From positions 1 through 44,403 of the IMG/VR virus record IMGVR_UViG_3300035112_000036: a DNA stretch of 44,403 nucleotides; one strand, 5' to 3'. Origin of the DNA: a virus. The number at the start of each line of letters is the position of its first letter. Position 1 is the stretch's first letter. The notes beneath the pieces are model-generated. The model made no database searches. It was not told the origin of the DNA and worked only from the letters and a program-made list of their open reading frames with translations. Positions 8,185-15,222 of the stretch are shown here, piece after piece. The translations under genes were made by a program, and so were the position numbers.

Positions 8185-8694
8185 TCAGTTGACGCTCGCG
8201 GGATCGTCCCCGAGCGCGGATTGCAGAGAAGCGCGGACGGACGCCACGAGCGGCGCCACTTCCGCGATGTTTCCGGTCAGGTCCAGAAGGAACAGCACAT
8301 GGATGGCGTCGGCAAGGTCCTTCTGGCCGGCGCGGCGGGCGGTGAGCTGCGCGTTGGTGAGCGCCTCGTAAACGGAGGGAAGGTCCGGCTCACGGGCGTC
8401 CTCGAACGCCACTGGATCGCGCCGCTCGAGGTCGCGGGGCGCCTCTGGCGCTGGCCGCCCCGCTGGAGCCCGATCTCCCCGCCGGAGGATGTCTCGCAGC
8501 CGCGCGCCCGCCTTGCGCAGCCAGGAGCGGCTCCGGCGCGCCGCGCGGGCCTTTCTGGCGGCTTCCCTCTCCCGCAGCTCGCCGGCTATGCAGACCAGGG
8601 CACGCGGGCCCGTCAGATCGTGGCAGCCTTCCCATCGCTTCCCCGGCACGGCGGGGTCGCCGAGGAGCGCGCCCCTGGCGCGGGAGCCGATCAC
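8185..8694 (-). CDS. Hypothetical basic/helical protein
   Basis: 169 aa. GTG at 8694 overlaps the upstream stop (GTGA), with AAGGGG before it. Seen: a short N-terminal part with WEGCHDLTGPRALVCIAG, a very Arg/Ala-rich basic helix (about 45-75), then a helical C-terminus (VYEALTNAQLTARRAGQKDL). The basic stretch would suit nucleic-acid binding. No family is recognised. Confidence 0.65.
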   Translation of the reverse strand: MIGSRARGALLGDPAVPGKRWEGCHDLTGPRALVCIAGELREREAARKARAARRSRSWLRKAGARLRDILRRGDRAPAGRPAPEAPRDLERRDPVAFEDAREPDLPSVYEALTNAQLTARRAGQKDLADAIHVLFLLDLTGNIAEVAPLVASVRASLQSALGDDPASVN

Positions 8695-9098
8695 TTCGGC
8701 CCCTTCGCGAGCTCGGCCTCTACCCGTCCGAGGTGCCCCTGGGTGTTGCATTGCCCGGAGTAACACTCTCTGAGGCGGCGGCAGAGTCCCTCCGCCGCCG
8801 CCCGGAGCCCGGGGTAGGCGTTGTAGCGGTCCACTGCGGCAGCATACGCGGCGTCCCGTTGAGCTTCATTCTCGAAAAATATCTCTGGCGGGGCGATCGC
8901 CGGGCACGACTTGGAAACCGCCAGGTCCGGGCGGATCGCCAGCCGCTCCGGCAGCTTCACCGGCTCCGGGGCGAACTCCAGGCCGAGGGCCGCCTTGATG
9001 GCTTGCCACAAAGGCTCGCAAATCGTCCCGCCGGAATTCAACCAGGCATCAGCCGTGGCCTGGCGAGCTTCCTTCTCCGTCATCTTGCTCTGCATCAT
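8691..9098 (-). CDS. Hypothetical protein downstream of the ATPase
   Basis: 135 aa. ATG at 9098 overlaps the stop of the ATPase gene (ATGA). Seen: KEARQATADAWLNSGGTICE at the start, FFENEAQRDAAYAAAVDRYN, and a Cys-containing C-terminus (CRRLRECYSGQCNTQGH). The tight coupling to the recombination ATPase suggests a shared process. No fold is recognised. Confidence 0.7.
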   Translation of the reverse strand: MMQSKMTEKEARQATADAWLNSGGTICEPLWQAIKAALGLEFAPEPVKLPERLAIRPDLAVSKSCPAIAPPEIFFENEAQRDAAYAAAVDRYNAYPGLRAAAEGLCRRLRECYSGQCNTQGHLGRVEAELAKGPK

Positions 9099-10213
9099 CC
9101 CTCCTCGGGGTCTTCGCCCGGCTTCCGCTCGTTCTTGAGCGCGGCCAGCCCGTCGATGTTCTTCCTCAGCGCCGCCAACCCGATCTCCAACTGCCCGGGC
9201 GGGAGCGCGGCGATTTCCCTCCACGCCCTGGTGCCGAAAGCACTCTGGAGGGCGCCCTTCCCGTCCTCGGTCTTGCCCTCGCTCTCGGGCCAGTGCTTCC
9301 GCAGGAGCGAGAGGATCTCTTTTCGCAGCTCCGCCGCGCGAATGGCCGCCTCGGGATCGGCCGGCGGCGGGGCCTGCGCGGACTTGCCGGCAGCGGCTTC
9401 CCCCTTCGCCCACCGGGCCAGGGCCTCGCCGGTGTCCTCGGAGAGCGCGCCGTCGCGGATCAGCGGGGCCAGGAAGGCCGGAAGCTTGACGATGAAGTCC
9501 TCTCCGATCTTCTCCGATGTCCACACCGGCACGCCGTTCGCGCGAGGCGGCAGGATGCACGTGAGGTCCAGCCCGTGGACGATCTCCAGCGGCGCCACCG
9601 GCATCCATCCGATATTGGTGATCTTGTCCTTGCCGCCGCCCTTGCCCGGCTCAACAGCCGTCTTCTCGCGGGCCCGGAAGGTGAACAGGAGCGGCACCTT
9701 GATCTGCAACAGCCCGGAGATGAGTCGCTTCCGCGCCGCTTTGGGCATCGCCCACGCCGCCCACTCGTTGCCGCCCACGTAGCCGGGCTCTCCCCGCTTC
9801 GCCGTCGCGATCGCGTCGTGCCACTCCAGGTAGCCGCCCTCCCCTTCGTGCTCGTCGCTGAGGGTGTCCACGATGATCGCCGCCGGCTGCAACGGAAGCT
9901 GCGCCTTGATCGCCGCGAGGAAGTCGTGAGACCGGAAATCCGGGGTCATCTCCACACGCAGGAAGTCGAAGGCGAGCGCCGCCGGGTTGGCAGGCTTCCC
10001 GTTCTCCGGGCTGTACTTCTTCGACCGACCCCCCTCGGTGTCGATCAGCACAACGGGGCCGGGCCGCACCTTGCGCATCCCGGTTGCCAGGCGGAGCGCG
10101 GAGACGGTCTTGCCGCCGCCCGGGGGTCCGATCAGGCCGATCAGCAGCGGTTCCTCACCGCGCACGGACTGGACGGCGGGGGCAAATTTGCGCGGCTCGG
10201 GCAGGGCTGCCAT
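9095..10213 (-). CDS. P-loop RecA/Sak4-like phage ATPase (AAA_24 type)
   Basis: 372 aa. ATG at 10213, overlapping the upstream TGA by one base. Seen: Walker A GLIGPPGGGKTVSALRLA (about 28-45), VVLIDTEGGRSKKY after it, Walker B AAIIVDTLSDE, and a conserved core with NEWAAWAMPKAARKRLISGL and VPLLFTFRAREK. The C-terminal third is a linker plus a helical domain (about 275-372). Known: phage AAA_24/Sak4 proteins are single-strand-annealing recombination ATPases of the RecA superfamily. Inferred: it works with the RecE-like nuclease encoded upstream in the same operon, for recombination-dependent replication or repair. Confidence 0.85.
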   Translation of the reverse strand: MAALPEPRKFAPAVQSVRGEEPLLIGLIGPPGGGKTVSALRLATGMRKVRPGPVVLIDTEGGRSKKYSPENGKPANPAALAFDFLRVEMTPDFRSHDFLAAIKAQLPLQPAAIIVDTLSDEHEGEGGYLEWHDAIATAKRGEPGYVGGNEWAAWAMPKAARKRLISGLLQIKVPLLFTFRAREKTAVEPGKGGGKDKITNIGWMPVAPLEIVHGLDLTCILPPRANGVPVWTSEKIGEDFIVKLPAFLAPLIRDGALSEDTGEALARWAKGEAAAGKSAQAPPPADPEAAIRAAELRKEILSLLRKHWPESEGKTEDGKGALQSAFGTRAWREIAALPPGQLEIGLAALRKNIDGLAALKNERKPGEDPEEG

Positions 10214-10395
10214 CAGGAGATCTCCACGTCGGCCAGAACCTTCTCGATCTGATCGATGATCGGCCGGAAGCCCCACCCGCCAAGATCCCGCTGTGGCGGC
10301 CCGTCCACCGTGAGCACCAGCCGCTCCGCTTTCTGGCCCTGGCCGTTGACGAAGATGGCCTCGGCGATCTTCTCGGCCACTTCTCGCCGCGTCAC
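10213..10395 (-). CDS. Hypothetical 60-aa protein
   Basis: GTG start at 10395. Its stop overlaps the ATPase start (TGATG). Seen: MTRREVAEKIAEAIFVNGQG, then a short beta/helix part ending in IDQIEKVLADVEIS. It shares the opening residues MTRRE with the 12040 gene. Function unknown. Confidence 0.65.
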   Translation of the reverse strand: MTRREVAEKIAEAIFVNGQGQKAERLVLTVDGPPQRDLGGWGFRPIIDQIEKVLADVEIS

Positions 10396-10398
10396 GGC

Positions 10399-10677
10399 TC
10401 AACCCTCCACGCCGGCGGCCATGAGGGCGAGATGGATTTCCTTCTCGGCCTCCTTGCATTCTCGGCTGATAATTTCAGCTCGTGGGCCGTAGGCGGTGAC
10501 GCGCCAGAGAGAGATCAGCTTCCACGCCTCCAAGCACGCCAACGCCAGCGTGGGTGCGGCGGCGGCCAGCTTCATCCCCTCCTCCTCTTCCAGCTCGGGA
10601 GCGTAGATGAACGGGCCGCCGCTTCCGTTGGAGCTTCGTCCTCGCCGGAGCTTCTCCAGATCCTCACGCTTGAACAT
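10399..10677 (-). CDS. Hypothetical 92-aa helical protein
   Basis: ATG at 10677 with AAGGAG upstream. It overlaps the end of the S24 gene by 14 bp. Seen: a charged N-terminus (MFKREDLEKLRRG), a helix with PTLALACLEAWKLISLWR and a last helix with ECKEAEKEIHLALMAAG. No family is recognised. Confidence 0.65.
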   Translation of the reverse strand: MFKREDLEKLRRGRSSNGSGGPFIYAPELEEEEGMKLAAAAPTLALACLEAWKLISLWRVTAYGPRAEIISRECKEAEKEIHLALMAAGVEG

Positions 10678-11035
10678 CGCCGCTCCTTCCTTGCCCTCGC
10701 GAAAACTTCCGCATCATGCCCACCACCACGCCTTGCACTTGCACCTCCCGGACGGGCACGCGGATTGGCTGCATTGCTGGGTTTGCGGGGTGAAGCCGGA
10801 CCATCGGCCCCTCGCGGTAGTAGCGCTTCAGGGTGGCATCATCGTTCACGAGGCAGACGCACATGTCACCGTCCAGCGGGTCGTGCTCCCTAAGAACGAT
10901 CACGAAGTCGCCGTCGAAGACCCCCTCCCCCGCCATGGAATCACCGACGACACGGAGAACGTAGTGTTCTCCCTTTCCTTCCATCAGGTGTCCGGGTACA
11001 GTCACCCGGCCCTCAATCCTTTCAATCGGTGGCAT
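10664..11035 (-). CDS. Stand-alone S24 (LexA/UmuD-type) peptidase domain
   Basis: 123 aa. ATG at 11035 with GGGAGG upstream, overlapping the nuclease gene by 14 bp. Seen: YVLRVVGDSMAGEGVFDGD, where the Ser of GDSM is the nucleophile, and ATLKRYYREG, where Lys is the general base, then VRLHPANP and a closing beta strand. Known: this is the C-terminal peptidase of LexA, CI and UmuD. Odd: there is no DNA-binding domain, and no clear Ala-Gly or Cys-Gly self-cleavage site at the short N-terminus. Inferred: a UmuD-like or regulatory factor that might act in trans. A split repressor working with a separate HTH protein is possible. Confidence 0.85.
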   Translation of the reverse strand: MPPIERIEGRVTVPGHLMEGKGEHYVLRVVGDSMAGEGVFDGDFVIVLREHDPLDGDMCVCLVNDDATLKRYYREGPMVRLHPANPAMQPIRVPVREVQVQGVVVGMMRKFSRGQGRSGDVQA

Positions 11036-12053
11036 CGCCGTCCTCCCCTTCTTCGGCCATCCTGTCGAGAGATCTCTGGACCGCCCACGCCTGGGGCGGC
11101 GGAGCCACCATCGCCTCCGGTCCGGGCCACTGCCCCGAGGACAGACAGCGCGCCCACCCGCGCACCGCCGAAAGCCAGCGGTCCTCACCGAGCTGCCGGT
11201 GGGCCTGGGTCAGCAGGATCGCCCCGACCGCATACGGCGGCTCGATCTCGAAGCGGATGAAGGCGAAAGACGTCCTGCCCGCCATCTCCGGATGCACGGC
11301 CTCGAGCCCCCGCTGGTAACTGGCCCCCTGCATGAGCAGAGAGCTTTCTTCGTTGTCGAGCTGGCGGCAGAACCTCTCCATGCTCGCCCGGCCGACGTAG
11401 CTCTTCGTGCTGGCCTTCAGGTCGCAGAGCAACCCACAGGACGGGAGGCACAGGTCCCAGCGGGCGCGGCAGCGAACGATTCCCGGGCAACGCGTCGGAA
11501 GGCCCTGGCGTGGGCGGCAGCGGTGGCAATCGCCGTCACCGTCCGTGTCGTGAGGGCAGACCGTCCTCTCCTCCCACAGGCAGACGAGCTCGCGGCCGAA
11601 GTCCACCCACGACACTCCGTAGGGCTCCTCGGGCGAGACGACGTCCGCCACCGCCTGGCAGATCCGCGGCCGTAGGATCTCTGCCGTCCGGCACGCCCCC
11701 TCGTAATCCTCCGCGAGCACGGGGCTCTTCCCGGCCGCCCAGGCCTCATCCCGGATCTCGCGCGCTCTAGCCGTCCTGAAGTCCTCGTACTGCGCGGGCA
11801 GCACCACCAGCTCCTCCTCGCCCTCGCCGAGGATCACCGCGTGGTGGAGGGAGCCGGCATCCAGGATCTTCGACGCCTTCGCCTCCACGCTGCCTGGGAG
11901 GCGCGGGTGCTCTGCCGCCGCGTGCATCGGCGAGGCGGTGATGAGGGTGTGCGCGATCGACCGGCTGAGGGTCGGCACATCGCCGAGAGCGTCGGCATGG
12001 TACGTCCGCGCCGGGACCCCTTCGAGGATGGTGGGCTCACTAGGCCAGTCCAT
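11022..12053 (-). CDS. RecE-like PD-(D/E)XK exonuclease with cysteine-rich insertion
   Basis: 343 aa with ATG start. Seen: an N-terminal YHADALGDVPTLSRSIAHTL, ASKILDAGSLHHAVILGEGE, SWVDFGRELVCLWEERTV, then a Cys-rich insert (CPHDTDGDGDCHRC ... CPGIVRC), followed by RARWDLCLPSCGLLCDLKAS and a Gln/Tyr helix (LLMQGASYQRGLEAV). Known: in RecE/PDDEXK_12 nucleases, 'R.D...... .DLK' carries the catalytic Asp and D-x-K and the later Gln-Tyr helix is conserved. Inferred: 5'-3' resection for the Sak4-like ATPase. The insert could hold a zinc or iron-sulphur site, and this feature is less usual. Confidence 0.8.
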   Translation of the reverse strand: MDWPSEPTILEGVPARTYHADALGDVPTLSRSIAHTLITASPMHAAAEHPRLPGSVEAKASKILDAGSLHHAVILGEGEEELVVLPAQYEDFRTARAREIRDEAWAAGKSPVLAEDYEGACRTAEILRPRICQAVADVVSPEEPYGVSWVDFGRELVCLWEERTVCPHDTDGDGDCHRCRPRQGLPTRCPGIVRCRARWDLCLPSCGLLCDLKASTKSYVGRASMERFCRQLDNEESSLLMQGASYQRGLEAVHPEMAGRTSFAFIRFEIEPPYAVGAILLTQAHRQLGEDRWLSAVRGWARCLSSGQWPGPEAMVAPPPQAWAVQRSLDRMAEEGEDGDATD

Positions 12054-12222
12054 AGAGGCCCTCCGGGTCCTTCGGAAGCGTGTCGTACCACCTGCGCTCC
12101 AGCTCTCGCTCGTAACGGTAGAGGGCCGAGTCCGCTTCGTCGCGCTGCTTCTTCAACTCCTTCCAATTGTGATCGTTGTTCCGGAAGGCTAGCCAGCGCG
12201 CATCGATCTCCCGCCGCGTCAT
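12040..12222 (-). CDS. Hypothetical 60-aa coiled-coil protein
   Basis: ATG at 12222, overlapping both neighbours. Seen: an almost wholly helical, charged chain (WKELKKQRDEADSALYRYER), with DPEGLYGLA at the end. Likely a small coiled coil. Function unknown. Confidence 0.65.
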   Translation of the reverse strand: MTRREIDARWLAFRNNDHNWKELKKQRDEADSALYRYERELERRWYDTLPKDPEGLYGLA

Positions 12223-12485
12223 ATCCCCGCCCCCTTCTTTCCGTCGAGCACCCGCCGCAAGACTCTCAACTCCGCGAGCGCCTCGCCGACGTGCTCCAAT
12301 CCGAGCTTGTTCACTTCCCGCTCAAGCTTCTGCGCTTCCGTCACCAGCCTGTCCACCACGTAGCGCTGAGGCAGCTCTGTCCGCGCGCTCACGGCCTCGA
12401 TGTACCTCCGCGCCATGGGCGAGAGGACGAGTTTCAGTTGCGGGGAGGCCTTGCGGCGCGGCTTGTTCGGTTCGAGGCTGCTCAC
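12219..12485 (-). CDS. Small helical protein, possible ribbon-helix-helix regulator
   Basis: 88 aa. GTG at 12485 overlaps the upstream TGA (GTGA). Seen: a basic start (PNKPRRKASPQ), a strand LKLVLSP, then helices (ARRYIEAVSARTELPQRYVV and DRLVTEAQKLEREV). A beta strand followed by two helices after a basic arm fits the RHH fold, but this match is loose. It would then be a DNA-binding regulator. Confidence 0.6.
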   Translation of the reverse strand: MSSLEPNKPRRKASPQLKLVLSPMARRYIEAVSARTELPQRYVVDRLVTEAQKLEREVNKLGLEHVGEALAELRVLRRVLDGKKGAGI

Positions 12486-12664
12486 TGTTCGACCTCTTCG
12501 GCAGCTCGCGCGAAGGCCTCAGCGCGACCCTCCTGTAGAGCGATCGCTTTGGCATCGGCTCCGAAGGCTTCGGGGTCGGTCGCCCACAGCCGCGCCAAAA
12601 GCTTCGCCTCCTCGGCAAGGCTGCGCAGGTAGAGACAGAGCAACCGGCGCTCGTTTTCGTTCAT
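12482..12664 (-). CDS. Hypothetical 60-aa helical protein
   Basis: The ATG at 12664 is preferred over an upstream ATG because GGAGGGG lies just before it and it overlaps the upstream stop (ATGA). Seen: MNENERRLLCLYLRSLAEEA followed by Ala/Glu-rich helices. Function unknown. Confidence 0.65.
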   Translation of the reverse strand: MNENERRLLCLYLRSLAEEAKLLARLWATDPEAFGADAKAIALQEGRAEAFARAAEEVEQ

Positions 12665-13044
12665 CGCCCCTCCCTGCACAGGTGGCAGCTCGCCACCGGC
12701 AAGAAATGCGCCGCGTGGTTGACCCACGAATCGAACGGCGCGCCAGAGAACATGGAGACGCTGCGCCGGGGATACTCGCGGAGCGCGTCGGGGGTGCCGT
12801 GCTTCAGCGCAACGCCTTCGCGAACGAGCGGTAACTGAGGGAATCGATGGGCCGCGCGCGCGCCGCCCGGCCCAACCACCAGCAGCGCCGCGACCCGGCG
12901 GCGGATCTCGGCGTCCACCTCTTGGCGCTTCTCGTTCCAGAGACGCTTCTGGTCTGGGCGGTCGGCGAGTTCATGCCGGCGCGCCTGCTCGGTTGCGAAG
13001 GCGATCTCCTCGTGCAGCTCGGTCAACCGGAGTTCCTCGTACAT
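12661..13044 (-). CDS. Hypothetical protein with N-terminal coiled coil
   Basis: 127 aa, ATG at 13044, four bases after the stop of the preceding small gene. Seen: a charged N-terminal helix (ELRLTELHEEIAFATEQARR), a middle Arg/Pro region and a C-terminal HFLPVASCHLCREG with a CxxC. No family is recognised. Confidence 0.65.
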   Translation of the reverse strand: MYEELRLTELHEEIAFATEQARRHELADRPDQKRLWNEKRQEVDAEIRRRVAALLVVGPGGARAAHRFPQLPLVREGVALKHGTPDALREYPRRSVSMFSGAPFDSWVNHAAHFLPVASCHLCREGR

Positions 13045-13047
13045 CGC

Positions 13048-13209
13048 TCAGGCCTCCCACTTGCCGCCGGGCGAATAAGGCGAGTTCGGCGGGTAGATCC
13101 CGCGAAGCTTCCGGGCATAAACGCTGTCCTTCCCGGGATTCTTCATGCGCGCTTCCTTGAGCGCCTTCTTCTTCGCTCGGACGTCTTTTCTACGCTGACT
13201 CAGTCCCAT
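13048..13209 (-). CDS. 53-aa basic microprotein
   Basis: ATG at 13209 with AGAGGTG upstream and TGA at 13048. Seen: a lysine/arginine-rich N-terminus (MGLSQRRKDVRAKKKALKEA) and a Pro/Tyr-rich tail (GIYPPNSPYSPGGKWEA). The basic helix suggests nucleic-acid contact. The gene fills the interval exactly between its neighbours. Confidence 0.65.
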   Translation of the reverse strand: MGLSQRRKDVRAKKKALKEARMKNPGKDSVYARKLRGIYPPNSPYSPGGKWEA

Positions 13210-13242
13210 GGTTCACCTCTTGCCTGGGAGCCTACTACAGGC

Positions 13243-13611
13243 CTACGCCGTAGTCAAGCCCCTCTTTCGAGCAATCTCCCGAAGTCGCGCCGTCGCCTCC
13301 GCCGGCCCGAGCAGAAGCCCGCCGTAGTGGTGAGCGGATTCGTGGCAGTGCTTGCAGACGACGTGGAGCTTGGAATCGTCCTCGCCGGCCAGCACAGCCT
13401 GCGTGTAGCTCTCGTGGTGGACCTGCGCGCAACCGGCGGCTCCACAACCGCAGCATGCGCGCCGAGCAGCCCGGAGGACACGCGAACGGATCGCCTTCCA
13501 GAGAGGACTTTCGAGGTAGGCCTGGTAACCGTAGAAGCCGAGAGCCCGCAACGCCCGGAGGCGCTGCCGGTACGCGCGCAGCGCCTCTCGGGACATGCGG
13601 GGCTTGGGCAT
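13243..13611 (-). CDS. HNH endonuclease
   Basis: 122 aa, ATG at 13611. Seen: YLESPLWKAIRSRVLRAARR, then CCGCGAAGCAQVHHESY and VVCKHCHESAHH. The CxxC pairs would hold a structural zinc; the His-His of VHH and the final His of the CKHCH..AH stretch fit the beta-beta-alpha HNH active site. Known: small free-standing HNH nucleases in phages act in packaging or as mobile endonucleases. Here it lies in the early operon rather than next to terminase, so a mobile or recombination role is more likely. Confidence 0.85.
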   Translation of the reverse strand: MPKPRMSREALRAYRQRLRALRALGFYGYQAYLESPLWKAIRSRVLRAARRACCGCGAAGCAQVHHESYTQAVLAGEDDSKLHVVCKHCHESAHHYGGLLLGPAEATARLREIARKRGLTTA

Positions 13612-13615
13612 TGGA

Positions 13616-13969
13616 TCAACCTTGAGAGCTGCCGCCGCGTTGATCGGTCTGCGGCAGCGTCGGAATGCCGCCGTCCGGGGTGAGACCGTTGCCCCTGGCC
13701 CTGCGCGCGTTCCCGATCTCTTGCGTCCGCAACGGCTCGCCGCCGAGCCCTAACGCCTCGTGGAGCGCCGCCTTCGAGCTGGCCGCTTGCTCGGCCTTCA
13801 GCTCCTCGGCGATCGACTTCAGCAGATCGGCGGTGAACAAGCTCGCCAGCCGCTCCAGGACGGTCTCGATCGTGGTCCCTGCGAAGTCGGCCATCGCGCG
13901 CACCTTCTCGCGAGAGATCGGCACGGCGTGGTTTTCCTTTGGCTTCGAGGTCGGCGTGGTGTCAGCCAT
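13616..13969 (-). CDS. Hypothetical 117-aa helical protein
   Basis: ATG at 13969, overlapping the upstream gene by 8 bp. Seen: an N-terminal disordered arm, then helices (REKVRAMADFAGTTIETVLE and LFTADLLKSIAEELKAEQAA) and a disordered Gly/Thr-rich tail. No family is recognised. Confidence 0.65.
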   Translation of the reverse strand: MADTTPTSKPKENHAVPISREKVRAMADFAGTTIETVLERLASLFTADLLKSIAEELKAEQAASSKAALHEALGLGGEPLRTQEIGNARRARGNGLTPDGGIPTLPQTDQRGGSSQG

Positions 13970-14195
13970 TGGAGCCTCCTCGCCGTTCGTCGCCGGTGCC
14001 CCCGTCCTCTGGATAGAGTTCGTCGGCTACCGCGAGCGCGGCCTTCGCGGCGTCGGGCCACTCAGCCGGCGGGAGCGAACGCGCCGCCTGGCTGAGCATC
14101 ATGTTTACCAGGTCAGCACGGCGATAATCGCTCTGGTAGTTGTCGATCGCGCACGCGGGCTGAGGAATTGGGGTGCGCTTACTGAATACTGGCAT
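13962..14195 (-). CDS. Hypothetical 77-aa protein
   Basis: ATG at 14195 after a GGGAG-like site. Seen: PACAIDNYQSDYRRADLVNM and an Ala-rich helix (PDAAKAALAVADELYPEDG). Function unknown. Confidence 0.6.
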   Translation of the reverse strand: MPVFSKRTPIPQPACAIDNYQSDYRRADLVNMMLSQAARSLPPAEWPDAAKAALAVADELYPEDGGTGDERRGGSNG

Positions 14196-14209
14196 GATGT
14201 GGGTCTCCC

Positions 14210-14485
14210 TTATAGAATCCCGAGCGCCACCAAGTACGCCCGAGCTGTGTCTTCATCGAATTCTCGCAGCTTCCCCAGCTCCATCTCGGAAAGCCGCTGC
14301 TTCGGAACGCCGATCTCCCGCGCCATCCTCGATAGAGAGCGCGGTCCCCAGGCGGCCTCCCGCTCGGCCCGCAAGAGGTCGCCGTCGATGTACTTCTCCG
14401 TCTCCTCCCCACAACGGCCGCACTGGCGAGTAAACACGTAGTCGGCCAGATCGTGCGGGCCGCGGTGACCGGGGAGGACGCTCAT
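14210..14485 (-). CDS. XRE-type helix-turn-helix protein with N-terminal CxxC
   Basis: 91 aa. The ATG at 14485 overlaps the upstream stop (ATGA). Seen: an N-terminal FTRQCGRCGEETEKYI knuckle, then GPRSLSRMAREIGVPKQRLS, EMELGKLREFDEDTARAYLV and ALGIL, which has the five-helix spacing of Cro/CI-type domains (recognition helix about VPKQRLSEMELG). Known: such proteins bind operator DNA, and the 'reversed' placing after a CxxCG pair resembles antitoxin-type regulators. Inferred: the likely repressor of the leftward promoter at 14868, which would make it self-regulating. Confidence 0.75.
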   Translation of the reverse strand: MSVLPGHRGPHDLADYVFTRQCGRCGEETEKYIDGDLLRAEREAAWGPRSLSRMAREIGVPKQRLSEMELGKLREFDEDTARAYLVALGIL

Positions 14486-14856
14486 AGGGTCGCTTCCTGG
14501 CGGCGGGCAATATCCTGCGGCGGCCAACGGCCGGCAGCAGCAAGGACACGGTAGAGCGGCAGGATGGCGCGGACGCTGTGCTTCCAACTCTTCGAACGAG
14601 TGAAGCGTGCCGCGAGCAGCTCGTCTCCAAGCGAAAGCAGTTCCTCGGGATCGTCGCACGTCGCCACGATGCTCCCGGTGGGAAGATGAGAGAGGACGTA
14701 CCCAAAAACCGGCATACCGTGAATCTCAGGGGTGCCGTCGATCTCTGGCCGATAGCTGGTGCGGCTGACCCGCTGGTGAACAGCGAAATGCTTCCGCCGG
14801 CTCGCCTCAACCGGCCCGTGGTCTTTGATCTCTACCATCTCTCGATCCCAACTCAT
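14482..14856 (-). CDS. Hypothetical protein, leader gene of the 14.9-kb leftward operon
   Basis: 124 aa. The ATG at 14856 (MSWDREM...) is chosen because a TACAAT -10 box lies exactly 6 nt upstream, which places transcription start at or next to the start codon. Seen: a domain with YVLSHLPTGSIVATCDDPEE and LLSLGDELLAARFTRSKSWK. It overlaps the HTH gene by ATGA. Function unknown. Confidence 0.7.
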   Translation of the reverse strand: MSWDREMVEIKDHGPVEASRRKHFAVHQRVSRTSYRPEIDGTPEIHGMPVFGYVLSHLPTGSIVATCDDPEELLSLGDELLAARFTRSKSWKHSVRAILPLYRVLAAAGRWPPQDIARRQEATL

Positions 14857-14862
14857 GGCGCA

Positions 14863-14888
14863 ATTGTACCTCAAAGTCCGGACAAAGG
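14863..14888 (-). promoter_or_regulatory. Leftward promoter with -10 TACAAT and operator-like TCCGGAC
   Basis: On the minus strand TACAAT (14868-14863) sits 6 nt before the ATG at 14856. No good -35 is visible. Upstream, plus-strand bases 14877-14887 read TCCGGACAAAG, which is also found in front of the 16252 gene. The 5' UTR would be zero or nearly zero. Confidence 0.65.
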
Positions 14889-14916
14889 GGAAGCCCCGGC
14901 AATCCTGCGCCGGGGC
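14883..14916 (-). terminator. Intrinsic terminator after the secreted-peptide gene
   Basis: A perfect 8-bp stem (GCCCCGGC at 14893-14900, GCCGGGGC at 14909-14916) with an 8-nt loop, followed on the minus strand by TTCCCCTTTG. It closes the one-gene unit 15147-14938 and separates it from the next leftward promoter. Confidence 0.65.
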
Positions 14917-14937
14917 GACTGTAAGGGTCGGTTGGGA

Positions 14938-15147
14938 TCAGCTGGGCGGGGGGCAGATGTAAACTGGGCACGGATCCCAAGTCGCGCAAAGAGTGTACGC
15001 GTGCTCGCAGCGGTTCCAGCAGAAGTCGTCAGTGCAGTTGTCGGTGCAGTTTTCCCAATCGGTGTTGCATTCAGCTTCGGTTTTCGCGAGCGCAGGGCGG
15101 ACTACGATCGCGAGCAAGAAGAGAAATGTAATCAGCTTGATTCTCAT
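14938..15147 (-). CDS. Secreted cysteine-rich peptide (8 Cys)
   Basis: 69 aa, ATG at 15147 with AAAGGGG upstream. Seen: a clear signal peptide (MRIKLITFLFLLAIVVRPALA, cleavage after ALA), then a mature peptide of about 48 residues with eight cysteines spaced C-x6-C-x3-C-x4-C-x3-C-x6-C-x5-C-x4-C, ending CPPPS. The twin CxxxC motifs in a symmetric order suggest a disulphide-stapled helical hairpin. Known: phages carry secreted or periplasmic small proteins for superinfection exclusion or host modification. Inferred: an accessory cargo gene; its own terminators on both sides support this. Confidence 0.75.
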   Translation of the reverse strand: MRIKLITFLFLLAIVVRPALAKTEAECNTDWENCTDNCTDDFCWNRCEHAYTLCATWDPCPVYICPPPS

Positions 15148-15191
15148 TCATAACCCCTTTGTGCATGATCGGGCATAAGCGCCCGCGTCAA

Positions 15192-15209
15192 CCCCGGGTC
15201 GCTCCGGGG
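15192..15209 (-). terminator. Hairpin after the 15612 operon
   Basis: CCCCGG (15192-15197) and CCGGGG (15204-15209) form a 6-bp stem just after the stop at 15223. There is no good U-tract, so it may be only a weak terminator. A TTGACG follows on the minus strand and could be the -35 of the secreted-peptide gene, but no convincing -10 was seen. Confidence 0.4.
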
Positions 15210-15222
15210 CTGCCGTGGAAGC

